From a virus: a stretch of 32,773 bases of DNA. The translations under genes and the position numbers were made by a program. Every line of letters starts with the position of its first letter. The first letter of the stretch is position 1. Below are positions 1 through 6,798 of the stretch, in pieces. The stretch lies in IMG/VR virus record IMGVR_UViG_3300028835_001974, positions 1 to 32,773 of that record. One strand, given 5' to 3'. The notes beneath the pieces are model-generated. The model made no database searches, had not been told where the DNA came from, and saw only the letters and a list, made by a program, of their open reading frames with translations.

Positions 1-285
1 GATTTCCCGCAAGTCCGTCAATACCCAGGCGAACAATTTCTGATACTCAAAAAATTCACATCTTGCCCCGGCTTCATCGTGCAGGGCCATGGGCCTGCAA
101 TTTTTCAGATTAACAACGCACAGGGCAAACCCGCACTTGAAACCCGGCAGGTCCGGAGACAAGGTCGAACAGATAAGCAGATCCCCCCTGTAATCCGTGT
201 ACCATGTTCGGGTTTCAATATTCTTCGAGCCTTGGGCTATCATCGAAGCCCAGGGCTGATGGACAGATATCGCTTTGATTATCAT
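1..285 (-). CDS. ASCH-domain protein, C-terminus cut by window edge
   Basis: The frame starts at ATG 285..283 and is open for 95 codons to position 1, with no stop in the window. The start overlaps the stop of the upstream radical SAM gene as ATGA, and AGAAGGG lies just before it, so the two are translationally coupled. The N-terminus (ISVHQPWASMI, then KNIETRTW) is the signature of ASCH domains, small beta-barrel folds related to PUA domains and thought to bind RNA or modified nucleotides. The later FALCVVNL and FAWVLTDLR strands also fit the family. If the window is circular, the frame continues at 32773..32744 with nine more residues and a TAA, giving a 104-residue protein. Its role in the phage is unknown. 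The family call rests on motif recognition, not on a search. Confidence 0.75.
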   Translation of the reverse strand, partial: MIIKAISVHQPWASMIAQGSKNIETRTWYTDYRGDLLICSTLSPDLPGFKCGFALCVVNLKNCRPMALHDEAGARCEFFEYQKLFAWVLTDLREI

Positions 286-1193
286 TTCGCCCTTCTTTTC
301 CAGCCGCGGCCGGCTTTCTCCATCTTTAGGACCCGCCCCCAATAGTCCGGCCACGTTGCCTTTTTGAATATCTTCTTATTATTTACATACCGGGCCAAGG
401 CCCGCTGATACAGGTCCTGTTTGTCGAACGGCATGACATACGGATCGATGCCCAGCCCACGCAAAGTTTTTATTCGATGCAAATCTTCATGCCGGGTCGA
501 TGCGAATCCAATGAGAACATAGCACATCAGCCGATAGGCCCTTAGATATTTGAGCATTCGTCCGATGCCGGCCATGACCTTTTCCTCGTCGGACGGGACA
601 TCCCAGGCAAACTTAATACGCTTGTGATGTCGGAGCCGGGCCAGGACCAGGGCCTGAGCTTTTGTGATGGTCCGGACATCGATGCCCTGAAAGTCCAGGG
701 GCTGATTCAAGGTCTGCAAACAGATTGCCGCTTGTTCCCATTCCGGATTGGCAAAAAAGCTATTATCACAGACAACGATATACTCACCTTTCGGATTCAG
801 GTTCTTTATCGGAACCGGGTGGATCATACCTTCCTTTTCAGGCACCACGCACCAAGGACACTTCCGATAGCATCCCCTGGAGAACCATAAAAAAGATTTG
901 CGGCAATCATGATAGAGGCTGTAGTCCAGGTCGCAATCTTCAATCTCCTTCGGCAGCCGGGACTTAACATCATAACCGGTGCCGCCACAAGTCACGCCCA
1001 GGGGGACATACGATTTATCGGTGTAGGTAAAAAGGCAGCTGCAGAATATCTTATCGAACAGCCCAAAGGCCAGGGGGTATTTTTTCGGGTCCCAAAATTC
1101 GACTACATGACCCGAGCGCTTATAAAATCTTGCAATCTGCATGTAAGCCGTGTTGAAAATCCTCGGTTCGATTTTGATTAGTGCGATTCGCAT
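282..1193 (-). CDS. radical SAM protein, B12-binding-like N-terminus
   Basis: The 303-residue protein carries SRGCYRKCPWC with Cys108, Cys112 and Cys115 in the CxxxCxxC spacing that binds the [4Fe-4S] cluster of radical SAM enzymes. The N-terminal 100 residues (MRIALIKIEP, HVVEFWDP, FDKIFCSCLF) resemble the Rossmann-like layer seen before the cluster in B12-binding-type radical SAM proteins. No cobalamin DxHxxG motif is evident. The C-terminal third is basic. It is the penultimate gene of the early operon, overlaps the ASCH gene by ATGA and follows small unknown genes. Substrate cannot be assigned: nucleic-acid base modification or peptide modification are both possible. The cluster motif makes the superfamily call secure; the rest is inference. 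Confidence 0.82.
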   Translation of the reverse strand: MRIALIKIEPRIFNTAYMQIARFYKRSGHVVEFWDPKKYPLAFGLFDKIFCSCLFTYTDKSYVPLGVTCGGTGYDVKSRLPKEIEDCDLDYSLYHDCRKSFLWFSRGCYRKCPWCVVPEKEGMIHPVPIKNLNPKGEYIVVCDNSFFANPEWEQAAICLQTLNQPLDFQGIDVRTITKAQALVLARLRHHKRIKFAWDVPSDEEKVMAGIGRMLKYLRAYRLMCYVLIGFASTRHEDLHRIKTLRGLGIDPYVMPFDKQDLYQRALARYVNNKKIFKKATWPDYWGRVLKMEKAGRGWKRRAK

Positions 1194-1211
1194 TTCAGCA
1201 TCCGTGCCTTT

Positions 1212-1688
1212 TTATTCATCTTCATTTTTTGGGGATTTCACCCTTGGCATTGGTGGACAATCACCTGAAGCCGGCAAGCCCGTACAGCTCTGGTCTTTAG
1301 ACTTGGGGTTGGTGACCCGCATCTGTTCGGTCGTGGCTATTTTTTGCCGGCCTAAAGTTGCGGTCCCCATTGCCGGCCGGCTCAGCTTTTGAGTCTCCTC
1401 CGAATCATGCGGCACCGGGTCCAGCTGCCACCGGGTCGAACCGGGTGATAGGTATTCGGTGACTTCCCTTTTGAAGCCGGCAAAACAATCATTCTTAAAT
1501 AGTCGATAATATACCGGATTTTTCATTTCGCTCCTTTCCAAGTATCCCCACAGCCGTTCCTTCCGGCAAAGATTACGCCGTTCGGCAGTGAGTACCTGAT
1601 ATCGTGACGTTCTGCTTATGCCTTTCTTGTCTCCCATCTCTCCACCGTCTTCAATTTCCAATTCAGAATTCATTTCTTTTCCGTGCAT
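1212..1688 (-). CDS. hypothetical early protein with uncertain start
   Basis: This frame is not recognised. It can start at Met1, Met6, Met18 or Met55. The strongest ribosome site, AAAGGAG followed by CGAA, precedes Met55 (ATG at 1526), which would give a 104-residue protein ending at 1212. The section after Met55 (NPVYYRLFKNDCFAGFKREVTEYL) looks like a folded domain. The last 60 residues are rich in Pro, Ser, Lys and Thr and are likely disordered. The section before Met55 is polar and Arg-rich, and is either a genuine N-terminus or a separate small reading. It sits between the zinc-site protein and the radical SAM gene, 18 bases from the latter. Confidence 0.5.
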   Translation of the reverse strand: MHGKEMNSELEIEDGGEMGDKKGISRTSRYQVLTAERRNLCRKERLWGYLERSEMKNPVYYRLFKNDCFAGFKREVTEYLSPGSTRWQLDPVPHDSEETQKLSRPAMGTATLGRQKIATTEQMRVTNPKSKDQSCTGLPASGDCPPMPRVKSPKNEDE

Positions 1689-1711
1689 ATACCCGGGCGG
1701 CGGCTGGACCC

Positions 1712-1728
1712 GCCGGCTACGAGCCGGC
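1712..1728. repeat. GC-rich perfect hairpin (REP-like)
   Basis: The arms GCCGGCT and AGCCGGC pair perfectly around an ACG loop, and the flanks CCG and CAGG extend the pairing imperfectly. It lies in the 112-base gap between the 127-residue gene and the 158-residue gene. No T-run follows on the minus strand, so it is not a classic intrinsic terminator. It could slow a ribosome or polymerase, protect a 3' end, or be a REP-type palindrome. I saw no second exact copy in the window. Confidence 0.45.
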
Positions 1729-1800
1729 AGGCCCGGATACGTTCAAGCGAAAATTTGATATTCACAAAAAAGCCGCCGTTGGCTCTCAGCAAAACCAGAT

Positions 1801-2184
1801 TCAATTTACCGTTACATTCCCAGCCGCTTTCCTCAACAGTTGTTGCCGCCTGAATAACCTGCCGAAATAATAATCTATTTGACTCATGGTATTGCAGTCC
1901 TTAAGACCATCGACATCGTGATATATTATTTGACGGGGTGTCCCTTCCCACTCGATGCAGTGCCGAATCTTTACTTTATTCGCCAGGCATTTGTCACAGA
2001 TGACTGCCAACGCCCGGGGTTCAAAACCCGGGACATCAACACTGCCGAAAACGGGAAATTTCCAGGTCGCCACTTTCTTTAATTCAACCACGTTGACGCT
2101 TTTCGCATTCTCGGTTCCCAGCTTGTCACCGCAAGCGCAACAGTTAACGTTCTCATTAACCCACTTTTCAAGTTCTTCAAACAT
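1801..2184 (-). CDS. hypothetical protein with a Cys4 (zinc-ribbon-like) site
   Basis: The protein has 127 residues. Cys15 and Cys18 (NCCACGDKL) and Cys63 and Cys66 (VICDKCL) form two CxxC knuckles about 45 residues apart, which is the spacing of a treble-clef or zinc-ribbon site. The second half (CIEWEGTPRQIIYHDVDGL, then the basic FRRQQLLRKA) has no family I can name. It follows the DUF6166-like gene by two bases and belongs to the early operon. A nucleic-acid-binding or regulatory role is possible but is only inferred from the metal site. Confidence 0.6.
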   Translation of the reverse strand: MFEELEKWVNENVNCCACGDKLGTENAKSVNVVELKKVATWKFPVFGSVDVPGFEPRALAVICDKCLANKVKIRHCIEWEGTPRQIIYHDVDGLKDCNTMSQIDYYFGRLFRRQQLLRKAAGNVTVN

Positions 2185-2186
2185 AC

Positions 2187-2576
2187 TTATTCCTTGGTTA
2201 GGGATTTGATTTGATCCTTGGTCATTTCGGCACCGGTCAACTTACCCAGCACTTGTGCCCCCTTCAGCCATTCCCCGATTCGTTCACCGGACACGCTCAA
2301 GTCCTTGGTCTGCGTTGCAATAAAACCCCACTTGAATGCCTGATGTAAATCCAGGGCCAGGCGGCGGGCACCTTTGGTCTTGGTGCGGAGCAAATAATCA
2401 AACAGCATATTGAGGGCCAGGTCCGCCGGTCCGCTGCCACCATACCCCCAACCGAATCCGGTCGGGCTGTGCAGCTCAATCCTCTGCTTAAGAAACGTCA
2501 CGTTTCCGTTGGCATGCCGGATGCTGACCACTTGCCGGTCCGGTCCTTCGTTCGTTCCGAAATAGGTGATATCCAT
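2187..2576 (-). CDS. DUF6166-like protein
   Basis: The 129-residue protein contains SPTGFGWGYGGSGPADLALN at about residues 37-56. This is the conserved core of the DUF6166 family, common in phages and mobile elements and of unknown function. The N-terminal part (NGNVTFLKQRIELHSP) forms the usual preceding beta strands. The C-terminal 60 residues (KWGFIATQTKDLSVSGERIGEWL) are helical. It starts 14 bases after the ParB-like gene, within the same operon. I am confident of the family pattern and cannot give a biochemical role. Confidence 0.72.
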   Translation of the reverse strand: MDITYFGTNEGPDRQVVSIRHANGNVTFLKQRIELHSPTGFGWGYGGSGPADLALNMLFDYLLRTKTKGARRLALDLHQAFKWGFIATQTKDLSVSGERIGEWLKGAQVLGKLTGAEMTKDQIKSLTKE

Positions 2577-2590
2577 AACAGCTCCCCTGG

Positions 2591-4369
2591 TTATTTCTTT
2601 TTCGATTTCTGACTAAAATCAACCTTGACCGTATTGTCTGACTTCCTTACCACCTTCGTTTTCTTGGCGGCCTTCTTTTCCTCGATAGAAACCTGTTCGG
2701 CCATCGATTTATTGCCGGCCGCGGCCGTCTTAATCATTCCTCTTTTTACCGGTTTCCTGGCGGCCTTCGCCGGCTTAGCTTTTTTCGCGGCTTTCTTTTT
2801 CTTCACAGAGCCGTCCTCATTCAGACCCGCCCATGACTTCGGAACGCCGAAACCCTTTGACTTCGAGACTTCCGTGAACATCTTGTCGATATCTACCCCG
2901 AGCAGTTTTGCTAACCACCGGGCCGTCGCGACATAATGCCCCCCGATTTGTGTCACCGGTCCGCCATAAGCTATCATATTTCTCAACGTCGGCTTGACGC
3001 TAACCCATAGCAGCTCCAGGACCTTTTTGCATGCGTCCTTAGACGGCCGCACCGGATTGACCAGGGATGCAAAAAGTTTTCTGCCTTCCATAACAGAGAA
3101 ACCAGTTTGATTTCCGTAAATCGCAGCCAGGGCCATGACCGCCGTGACCTTATCTTTGCAAGTGAGGCAGTCCAGCTTTGCCGCATCAACCTTTTCACCG
3201 AGCAGCAGCAGGACCTGAGCCCAGCGCTTGCCCTTCAATTGTTCCCGGCGTTCCTTGAGCGGGGTCGCCCTGCCTTTTTGCTTGGGGGCACCGCCCCCAG
3301 GACGGGCGAAACTTTTCTCCCGGACAAAAACAATCGACCCCGCACCCTTGCCGCCTACCACCAGGGACGGAATAGCATTCTTCGCGCCCTTGGTCGATTT
3401 GTTGACATCCTCCGGATCATACACACGGCCGAATTTCTTCGTAAGGTTTTCCTTTTCTTCCGTCGATAGATGCTCGGTGGAACAAAAGGTCAGGTTTGAA
3501 TATTTCTCACTGAAATGCTTGGCCTGCTGCTGCAGGTAAATCATCATTTTGTTGTTCCAGCAAAGCGGGTCCAGGCAGCGGTCCTTGGTGTCGATTTGGT
3601 TTTCCAGAGCACCGAACCATAACAACGGTTGGGCACCGCTCCGATGTTTGCAATCCGTACAGGCCCCGGCCTTCGGTAACAACAGCGCATCATCCAGGTT
3701 CCAGCTGGCCTTATTTAGAAGCATCAACGAATCGCTGAGCCTGCGGTCCAGGTCCTTAACCGAAACGTTCTCCCATTGCCACGGTCGTTTTTGGATGCCT
3801 TTCAGCAATTCCTTCTGGGCATCGGCCGGCAGCCGGGCAATCAAAGTGAGATGCCCTACCGACCAGTCGTACAAAGAAAACGACCGGCGCCATCCCGGAA
3901 CGAGATTTCTGTGAATGTTCGCCCGTAACATTACCCACTGAGGGGTTTGGCCAATCAAACTACCTATGAGCCTGGCATCGCCCTTGAGATTTTCCATGCA
4001 CCGGGAAATTTCCTCGACTTCCTCGAGGGGCAAAAGTTTCTCGTGGAACTTGTTCTCGGTAATGGTCAAAAGCATAGCGACCTGATAATCAATCCCCCGG
4101 TGAACGATAGCCGGGATTGTTTGGTGTTTGAGAAGTTTGCTGGCCAGCCACCGCCGCTCACCACAACGAATCTCAAAAATCTCGTAAGGTCCCTTCTTTT
4201 TTTGCCCTGGCTGAGGCCAGACATGAATCGGAATCTGTACCCCGCTTGCCTTTATGCTTTCCTTCAGCTCAATAAAGCTGGCCGACTTGGTGTCGATGTG
4301 CCGGGCATTGTCCTTACTCGGGACGATTTTGGCAATCGGCATTTCATGATTTAAAAGATGACTACTCAT
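2591..4369 (-). CDS. ParB/Spo0J-like protein, long, with Cys4 site and Lys-rich tail
   Basis: The 592-residue protein begins with a ParB N-terminal domain. GERRWLASKLL (residues 70-80) matches the GERR nucleotide-binding box and ENKFHEKLLPLEE (105-117) the ENxxR-type box of ParB CTPases. A helical DNA-binding segment follows (about 130-215). CTDCKHRSG with Cys237/Cys240 and DRCLDPLCW with Cys265/Cys270 form a probable metal site, a feature of phage and plasmid ParB-like proteins. The last 80 residues are Lys/Ala repeats and probably bind DNA nonspecifically. AAAGGAG lies 11 bases before ATG 4369. There is no ParA gene in the window. Its position next to the putative origin suggests replication, segregation or early regulation; canonical partitioning is not shown. 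Confidence 0.8.
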   Translation of the reverse strand: MSSHLLNHEMPIAKIVPSKDNARHIDTKSASFIELKESIKASGVQIPIHVWPQPGQKKKGPYEIFEIRCGERRWLASKLLKHQTIPAIVHRGIDYQVAMLLTITENKFHEKLLPLEEVEEISRCMENLKGDARLIGSLIGQTPQWVMLRANIHRNLVPGWRRSFSLYDWSVGHLTLIARLPADAQKELLKGIQKRPWQWENVSVKDLDRRLSDSLMLLNKASWNLDDALLLPKAGACTDCKHRSGAQPLLWFGALENQIDTKDRCLDPLCWNNKMMIYLQQQAKHFSEKYSNLTFCSTEHLSTEEKENLTKKFGRVYDPEDVNKSTKGAKNAIPSLVVGGKGAGSIVFVREKSFARPGGGAPKQKGRATPLKERREQLKGKRWAQVLLLLGEKVDAAKLDCLTCKDKVTAVMALAAIYGNQTGFSVMEGRKLFASLVNPVRPSKDACKKVLELLWVSVKPTLRNMIAYGGPVTQIGGHYVATARWLAKLLGVDIDKMFTEVSKSKGFGVPKSWAGLNEDGSVKKKKAAKKAKPAKAARKPVKRGMIKTAAAGNKSMAEQVSIEEKKAAKKTKVVRKSDNTVKVDFSQKSKKK

Positions 4370-4407
4370 TTTTGCACGCTCCTTTCATTGAACAGCATTT
4401 TTAGTTA

Positions 4408-4785
4408 TTAGCCGGCAAACATATCGTCCGCCGTTTGTTTGATAAGAGCCTTGACCGCTTTTTTTCGTTTTTCCGCCTGGGAGCTTTCAGATTTCTGGGT
4501 ATATTCGAACAGCGGACCAAGCGGCGGTTCCTTCGGAGTGGCATAGAGGATCCGCAGCTGTTTTTCTTTGTCAGGAAGAATAGTAACCCAGCCGCGCTTC
4601 CGAAGTGATTTAAGACATCGATTAATATAGCGCTTATCAGTTCCCAGCAAATCCGCAAGCCGCTGGGAACTTTTGTAACAACCTTCAGGCCAGCGCATAA
4701 TTTCGCAGACCAGCAAGGCCTCAAAACGCGAGAGTTCAGGATGTCGCAAAATCCATTCATAAACTTTTATGTATTGTTCGACCAT
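4408..4785 (-). CDS. winged-helix DNA-binding protein, candidate replication initiator
   Basis: The 125-residue protein has an N-terminal winged helix-turn-helix. The helix LSRFEALLVCEIMRWP (18-33) precedes the helix-turn-helix SSQRLADLLGTDKRYINRCLKSL (39-61) and the wing RGWVTILP (64-71). The rest is Lys/Glu-rich and ends in DDMFAG. This build resembles MarR-like regulators and the DNA-binding halves of phage O-like or RepA-like initiators. The gene is the first after the origin-like region, with its start about 45 bases from a perfect DnaA box, and is followed by the ParB-like gene. Binding to the 23-bp palindromic repeats is an inference from position. Confidence 0.7.
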   Translation of the reverse strand: MVEQYIKVYEWILRHPELSRFEALLVCEIMRWPEGCYKSSQRLADLLGTDKRYINRCLKSLRKRGWVTILPDKEKQLRILYATPKEPPLGPLFEYTQKSESSQAEKRKKAVKALIKQTADDMFAG

Positions 4786-4829
4786 TAACTAACAAGGCCT
4801 CCGTGCCACGGTCAAAAAAAAGGCCCCGG

Positions 4830-5010
4830 TTATCCACAAGTCCCGACGGCGAAAAAAGAGCCTTTTTTCCTTTTCTCTTAATTTTCTTTAACTTTAATCT
4901 ATGGGGGGGGTCTCAGACCCCCGGTGCCGAGGTAATCAGACCCCCACCCGGGGGTCTCAGACCCCCGGTGCCCGATAGAAAACTCACAGATATTTCACAG
5001 TTTACCCACA
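4830..5010. other. putative replication origin
   Basis: A perfect DnaA box TTATCCACA sits at 4830-4838 and a one-mismatch box TTACCCACA at 5002-5010. Between them lie a pyrimidine- and AT-rich tract (4858-4902), suitable as an unwinding element, and palindromic direct repeats (4906-4972). Just beyond is a run of 10-bp repeats (5066-5115). A winged-helix gene and a ParB-like gene follow immediately. Together these are the parts expected of an origin. The 540-base gap 4786-5323 has no convincing gene; the frames in it are low-complexity Gly/Arg/Pro translations of the repeats. Confidence 0.55.
4906..4972. repeat. two 23-bp palindromic direct repeats with a third inverted stem
   Basis: The palindrome GGGGGTCTCAGACCCCC, followed by GGTGCC, occurs at 4906-4928 and again at 4950-4972, exactly 44 bp apart (about four helical turns). 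Between them AGACCCCC at 4938-4945 pairs with GGGGGTCT at 4950-4957, so the region can form alternative hairpins. The spacing and symmetry suggest dimer-binding sites (iterons or operators), most simply for the adjacent winged-helix or ParB-like protein. Confidence 0.7.
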
Positions 5011-5065
5011 TTAACATTCTCCCGGCCCGGCCCGCCATATCCGCGGCCCCGGGCCATGCCTTTGC

Positions 5066-5115
5066 TTCGCCGAGCTTCGCCGAGCATCGCCGAGCAACGC
5101 CGAGCATCGCCGAGC
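5066..5115. repeat. five tandem 10-bp repeats (NNCGCCGAGC)
   Basis: Five head-to-tail copies of a 10-base unit, NNCGCCGAGC, where the first two bases are TT, TT, AT, AA and AT. The array is flanked by related GCCATGCCTTTGC (5053-5065) and GCCATGCTTTGC (5133-5144). The helical-period spacing would put the same face of each unit on one side of the DNA. It lies upstream of the early operon and downstream of the DnaA-box region, so it may be an iteron cluster or a DNA-bending site. Confidence 0.7.
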
Positions 5116-5323
5116 CTTTGCCCTGCCGGGCGGGGCCATGCTTTGCACCGCCCCGACGAGCCCCGCTTTTGCTTTTCAATTTTCAATCCCGGCGATAACC
5201 GCCCCCACACCCTCAACTCCATTAGGGATGCGAACCGTCGCGGCCGGCCCCAAACCCACAAACAAAAAATCGCCGGAAATCTGACCTCAAGATGCGAATC
5301 AAGATGAGCGTTAGCCAACATTT

Positions 5324-5491
5324 TTACTCGAGCATGTCGGCAATGAAATATATCACCGCCCCCAGGTCCTCACCAGAATAGCTCCCCGGTTCCAAATGAC
5401 ATTCATTAGCCGGGATATTGACGTGCAAGTTTCCTTCCTTGACAGCTTCAGCACACTCCCTTAATTTCTGGAGCACTTCCAACTTGGTCAT
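5324..5491 (-). CDS. small hypothetical early protein (55 aa)
   Basis: ATG at 5491..5489 follows AAAGGATAGATT, a good ribosome site, and the frame ends with TAA at 5326..5324. The product is a 55-residue acidic protein starting MTKLEVLQKLRECAEAV and ending VIYFIADMLE, predicted to be two helices around a short strand (NLHVNIP). It follows the 68-residue gene by 11 bases and is the last gene before the origin region. I do not recognise a family. The ribosome site, operon position and normal composition make it more likely real than random. Confidence 0.6.
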   Translation of the reverse strand: MTKLEVLQKLRECAEAVKEGNLHVNIPANECHLEPGSYSGEDLGAVIYFIADMLE

Positions 5492-5502
5492 AATCTATCC
5501 TT

Positions 5503-5709
5503 TCAAGTCACAATTTCTTCCAACAAATCTTTCGCCTCATTCAGATTATCAAGCCCTTCCTCAACGGCCTGGCCTTTTTCGGCAGCCTGGAGATTTTCAG
5601 GCATATTATCAAACGCCTCTTGTTCCCCGTCGATGACCTCGCCAAGGATATCGATGCCTTCCTGTAACCTGGACCGCCGCTTCGAATTCACAACCTTGCC
5701 GCCTTTCAC
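5503..5709 (-). CDS. small acidic coiled-coil protein (68 aa)
   Basis: The protein begins with a basic patch (MKGGKVVNSKRRSRLQ) followed by a strongly acidic helical body (GIDILGEVIDGEQEAFDNM, AVEEGLDNLNEAKDLLEEI) with heptad-like Leu/Ile spacing. It has no Cys, no signal and no membrane segment. It overlaps the small Cys protein upstream by a few bases at most and is followed after 11 bases by the 55-residue gene. Function unknown; a protein-binding or DNA-mimic role would be speculation. Confidence 0.6.
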   Translation of the reverse strand: MKGGKVVNSKRRSRLQEGIDILGEVIDGEQEAFDNMPENLQAAEKGQAVEEGLDNLNEAKDLLEEIVT

Positions 5710-5712
5710 TTT

Positions 5713-5844
5713 TCAATTTGCAGGTCGGGATTTTGTCTTGAGCTCCCGACCACAACAATAACGAATCGGTTCAGCACCTTTCTCAACTTTACCCGTTCGC
5801 ACGCTATGGCAGTGACTGCAGACTGATTCATAAATTACCTTCAT
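5713..5844 (-). CDS. small Cys-rich (zinc-knuckle-like) protein, 43 aa
   Basis: The frame runs from tandem ATG ATG at 5847..5842 to TGA at 5715..5713. GGGAG lies three bases before the first ATG and six before the second, so the second is preferred. The product has CSHCHS near its N-terminus and YCCGRELK about 20 residues later, giving a possible four-ligand metal site. The 43-residue size is typical of phage zinc knuckles. It lies directly after the Topo VI-A-like gene. A 17-codon frame (5897..5844) bridges the two and may couple their translation. Confidence 0.55.
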   Translation of the reverse strand: MKVIYESVCSHCHSVRTGKVEKGAEPIRYCCGRELKTKSRPAN

Positions 5845-5893
5845 CATAATCTCCCTGGTACCGGGGTACCTTTCAAATAACCGCTGATTACAT

Positions 5894-6796
5894 TCATAAC
5901 GATTCTGCTACTTTACGGAGCCGGCCCCGACATTCCTCTTGTTCCTGCAGGATAACATCCCGCTTTTCTTGGTCGGTAATCTCTGCGACTTTTTCCGTGA
6001 TGAGTTTAACTAACGTCCGCGGGTCCAGGGCATCCAGCTCCCAGGCCTGGTCACCATATAATCTCTGGTAACTTTCATAACGGCTGTCAGTTATTTTGGC
6101 CGGACTTGGCGGCGGCTGATGTTCCCGGATTTGCTCCATGCTCAAAGCTATCTTCTGGACCACCGTGCTCTCACAGCCAAACATGTCGAGCCGGTGCTGG
6201 ATGTCCCTTACCATATCAATCCCGCTCGGGTCATGGTCCCCCAGGTACAGCACAACAACCTCCCGGGATTCTTCCTCTTGCTTGAACCTCATGGCCGCCC
6301 GCCATATCATGCTCAAACTATCATAACCCTTGCAGGCAAAGTAAGGCACGTCCAGCCCGGGGCAAACGGATTGAAGCACACCGCCCATGGCCTCTTTTTC
6401 CACCCACACCTCGATGTAAATATACTGGTCTTTTCTGGAGTCGAGACGGAACTGTTTGGCACATGCCCTTATTAACTCCGCCGGCGTTTCCCAGTGAGAA
6501 TTCCTGTTTAACTTCCGGGTTCGATCGACAATACTATCCCAGTCGACCAGGCCCCCCAGCCGGCCGTTACCAATAATCGCCTTAAACTTGCTGTACGATT
6601 TCGGATTATTCTTGTTGCCCTCATCGTCCTTCCATTCATCAGGGAACAAGTCGCGAGCTATCATTTGATAGTACAGCTGCCTTAAAGTGACATCGAAACT
6701 GTCCGCTTGAAACTCCTCGATGATTGAATTCGAACACCCCAATATCCGGGCGTTCGCTGATTGGGGTTGATAATTTTTGTAAGCAATCTTCGCCAT
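5894..6796 (-). CDS. Spo11/Topoisomerase VI subunit A-like protein (Mini-A type)
   Basis: The 300-residue protein has the two hallmarks of type IIB topoisomerase A subunits. TLRQLYYQM at 37-45 corresponds to the motif holding the catalytic tyrosine (candidate Tyr43, or Tyr42). The Toprim fold follows with EVWVEKEAM (Glu134 as the acidic metal ligand) and YLGDHDPSG (Asp187-x-Asp189). At 300 residues it is shorter than Topo VI-A, and no ATPase B subunit is present in the window. Such stand-alone A proteins of mobile elements have been called Mini-A. It is the first gene of the early operon, next to small genes and the putative origin, so DNA cleavage during replication or recombination is plausible. 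The family assignment is strong; nicking or double-strand cleavage is untested. Confidence 0.82.
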   Translation of the reverse strand: MAKIAYKNYQPQSANARILGCSNSIIEEFQADSFDVTLRQLYYQMIARDLFPDEWKDDEGNKNNPKSYSKFKAIIGNGRLGGLVDWDSIVDRTRKLNRNSHWETPAELIRACAKQFRLDSRKDQYIYIEVWVEKEAMGGVLQSVCPGLDVPYFACKGYDSLSMIWRAAMRFKQEEESREVVVLYLGDHDPSGIDMVRDIQHRLDMFGCESTVVQKIALSMEQIREHQPPPSPAKITDSRYESYQRLYGDQAWELDALDPRTLVKLITEKVAEITDQEKRDVILQEQEECRGRLRKVAESL

Positions 6797-6798
6797 TT

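Noticed and set aside
4401-4760. Alternative minus frame of 119 residues over the winged-helix gene
   Set aside because: It is an offset shadow of the 125-residue winged-helix gene, which has a clear helix-turn-helix.
5066-5115. Possible CRISPR array
   Set aside because: The units are only 10 bp and head to tail with no spacers; they are iteron-like, not CRISPR.
4913-5321. Several overlapping frames on both strands in the origin region
   Set aside because: They translate the GC-rich repeats into low-complexity Gly/Arg/Pro/Ala strings. No ribosome site and no conserved look.
5844-5897. 17-codon frame between the Topo VI-A-like gene and the small Cys protein
   Set aside because: Too short to support as a gene. 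It overlaps the stop and start on both sides and may only help translational coupling.
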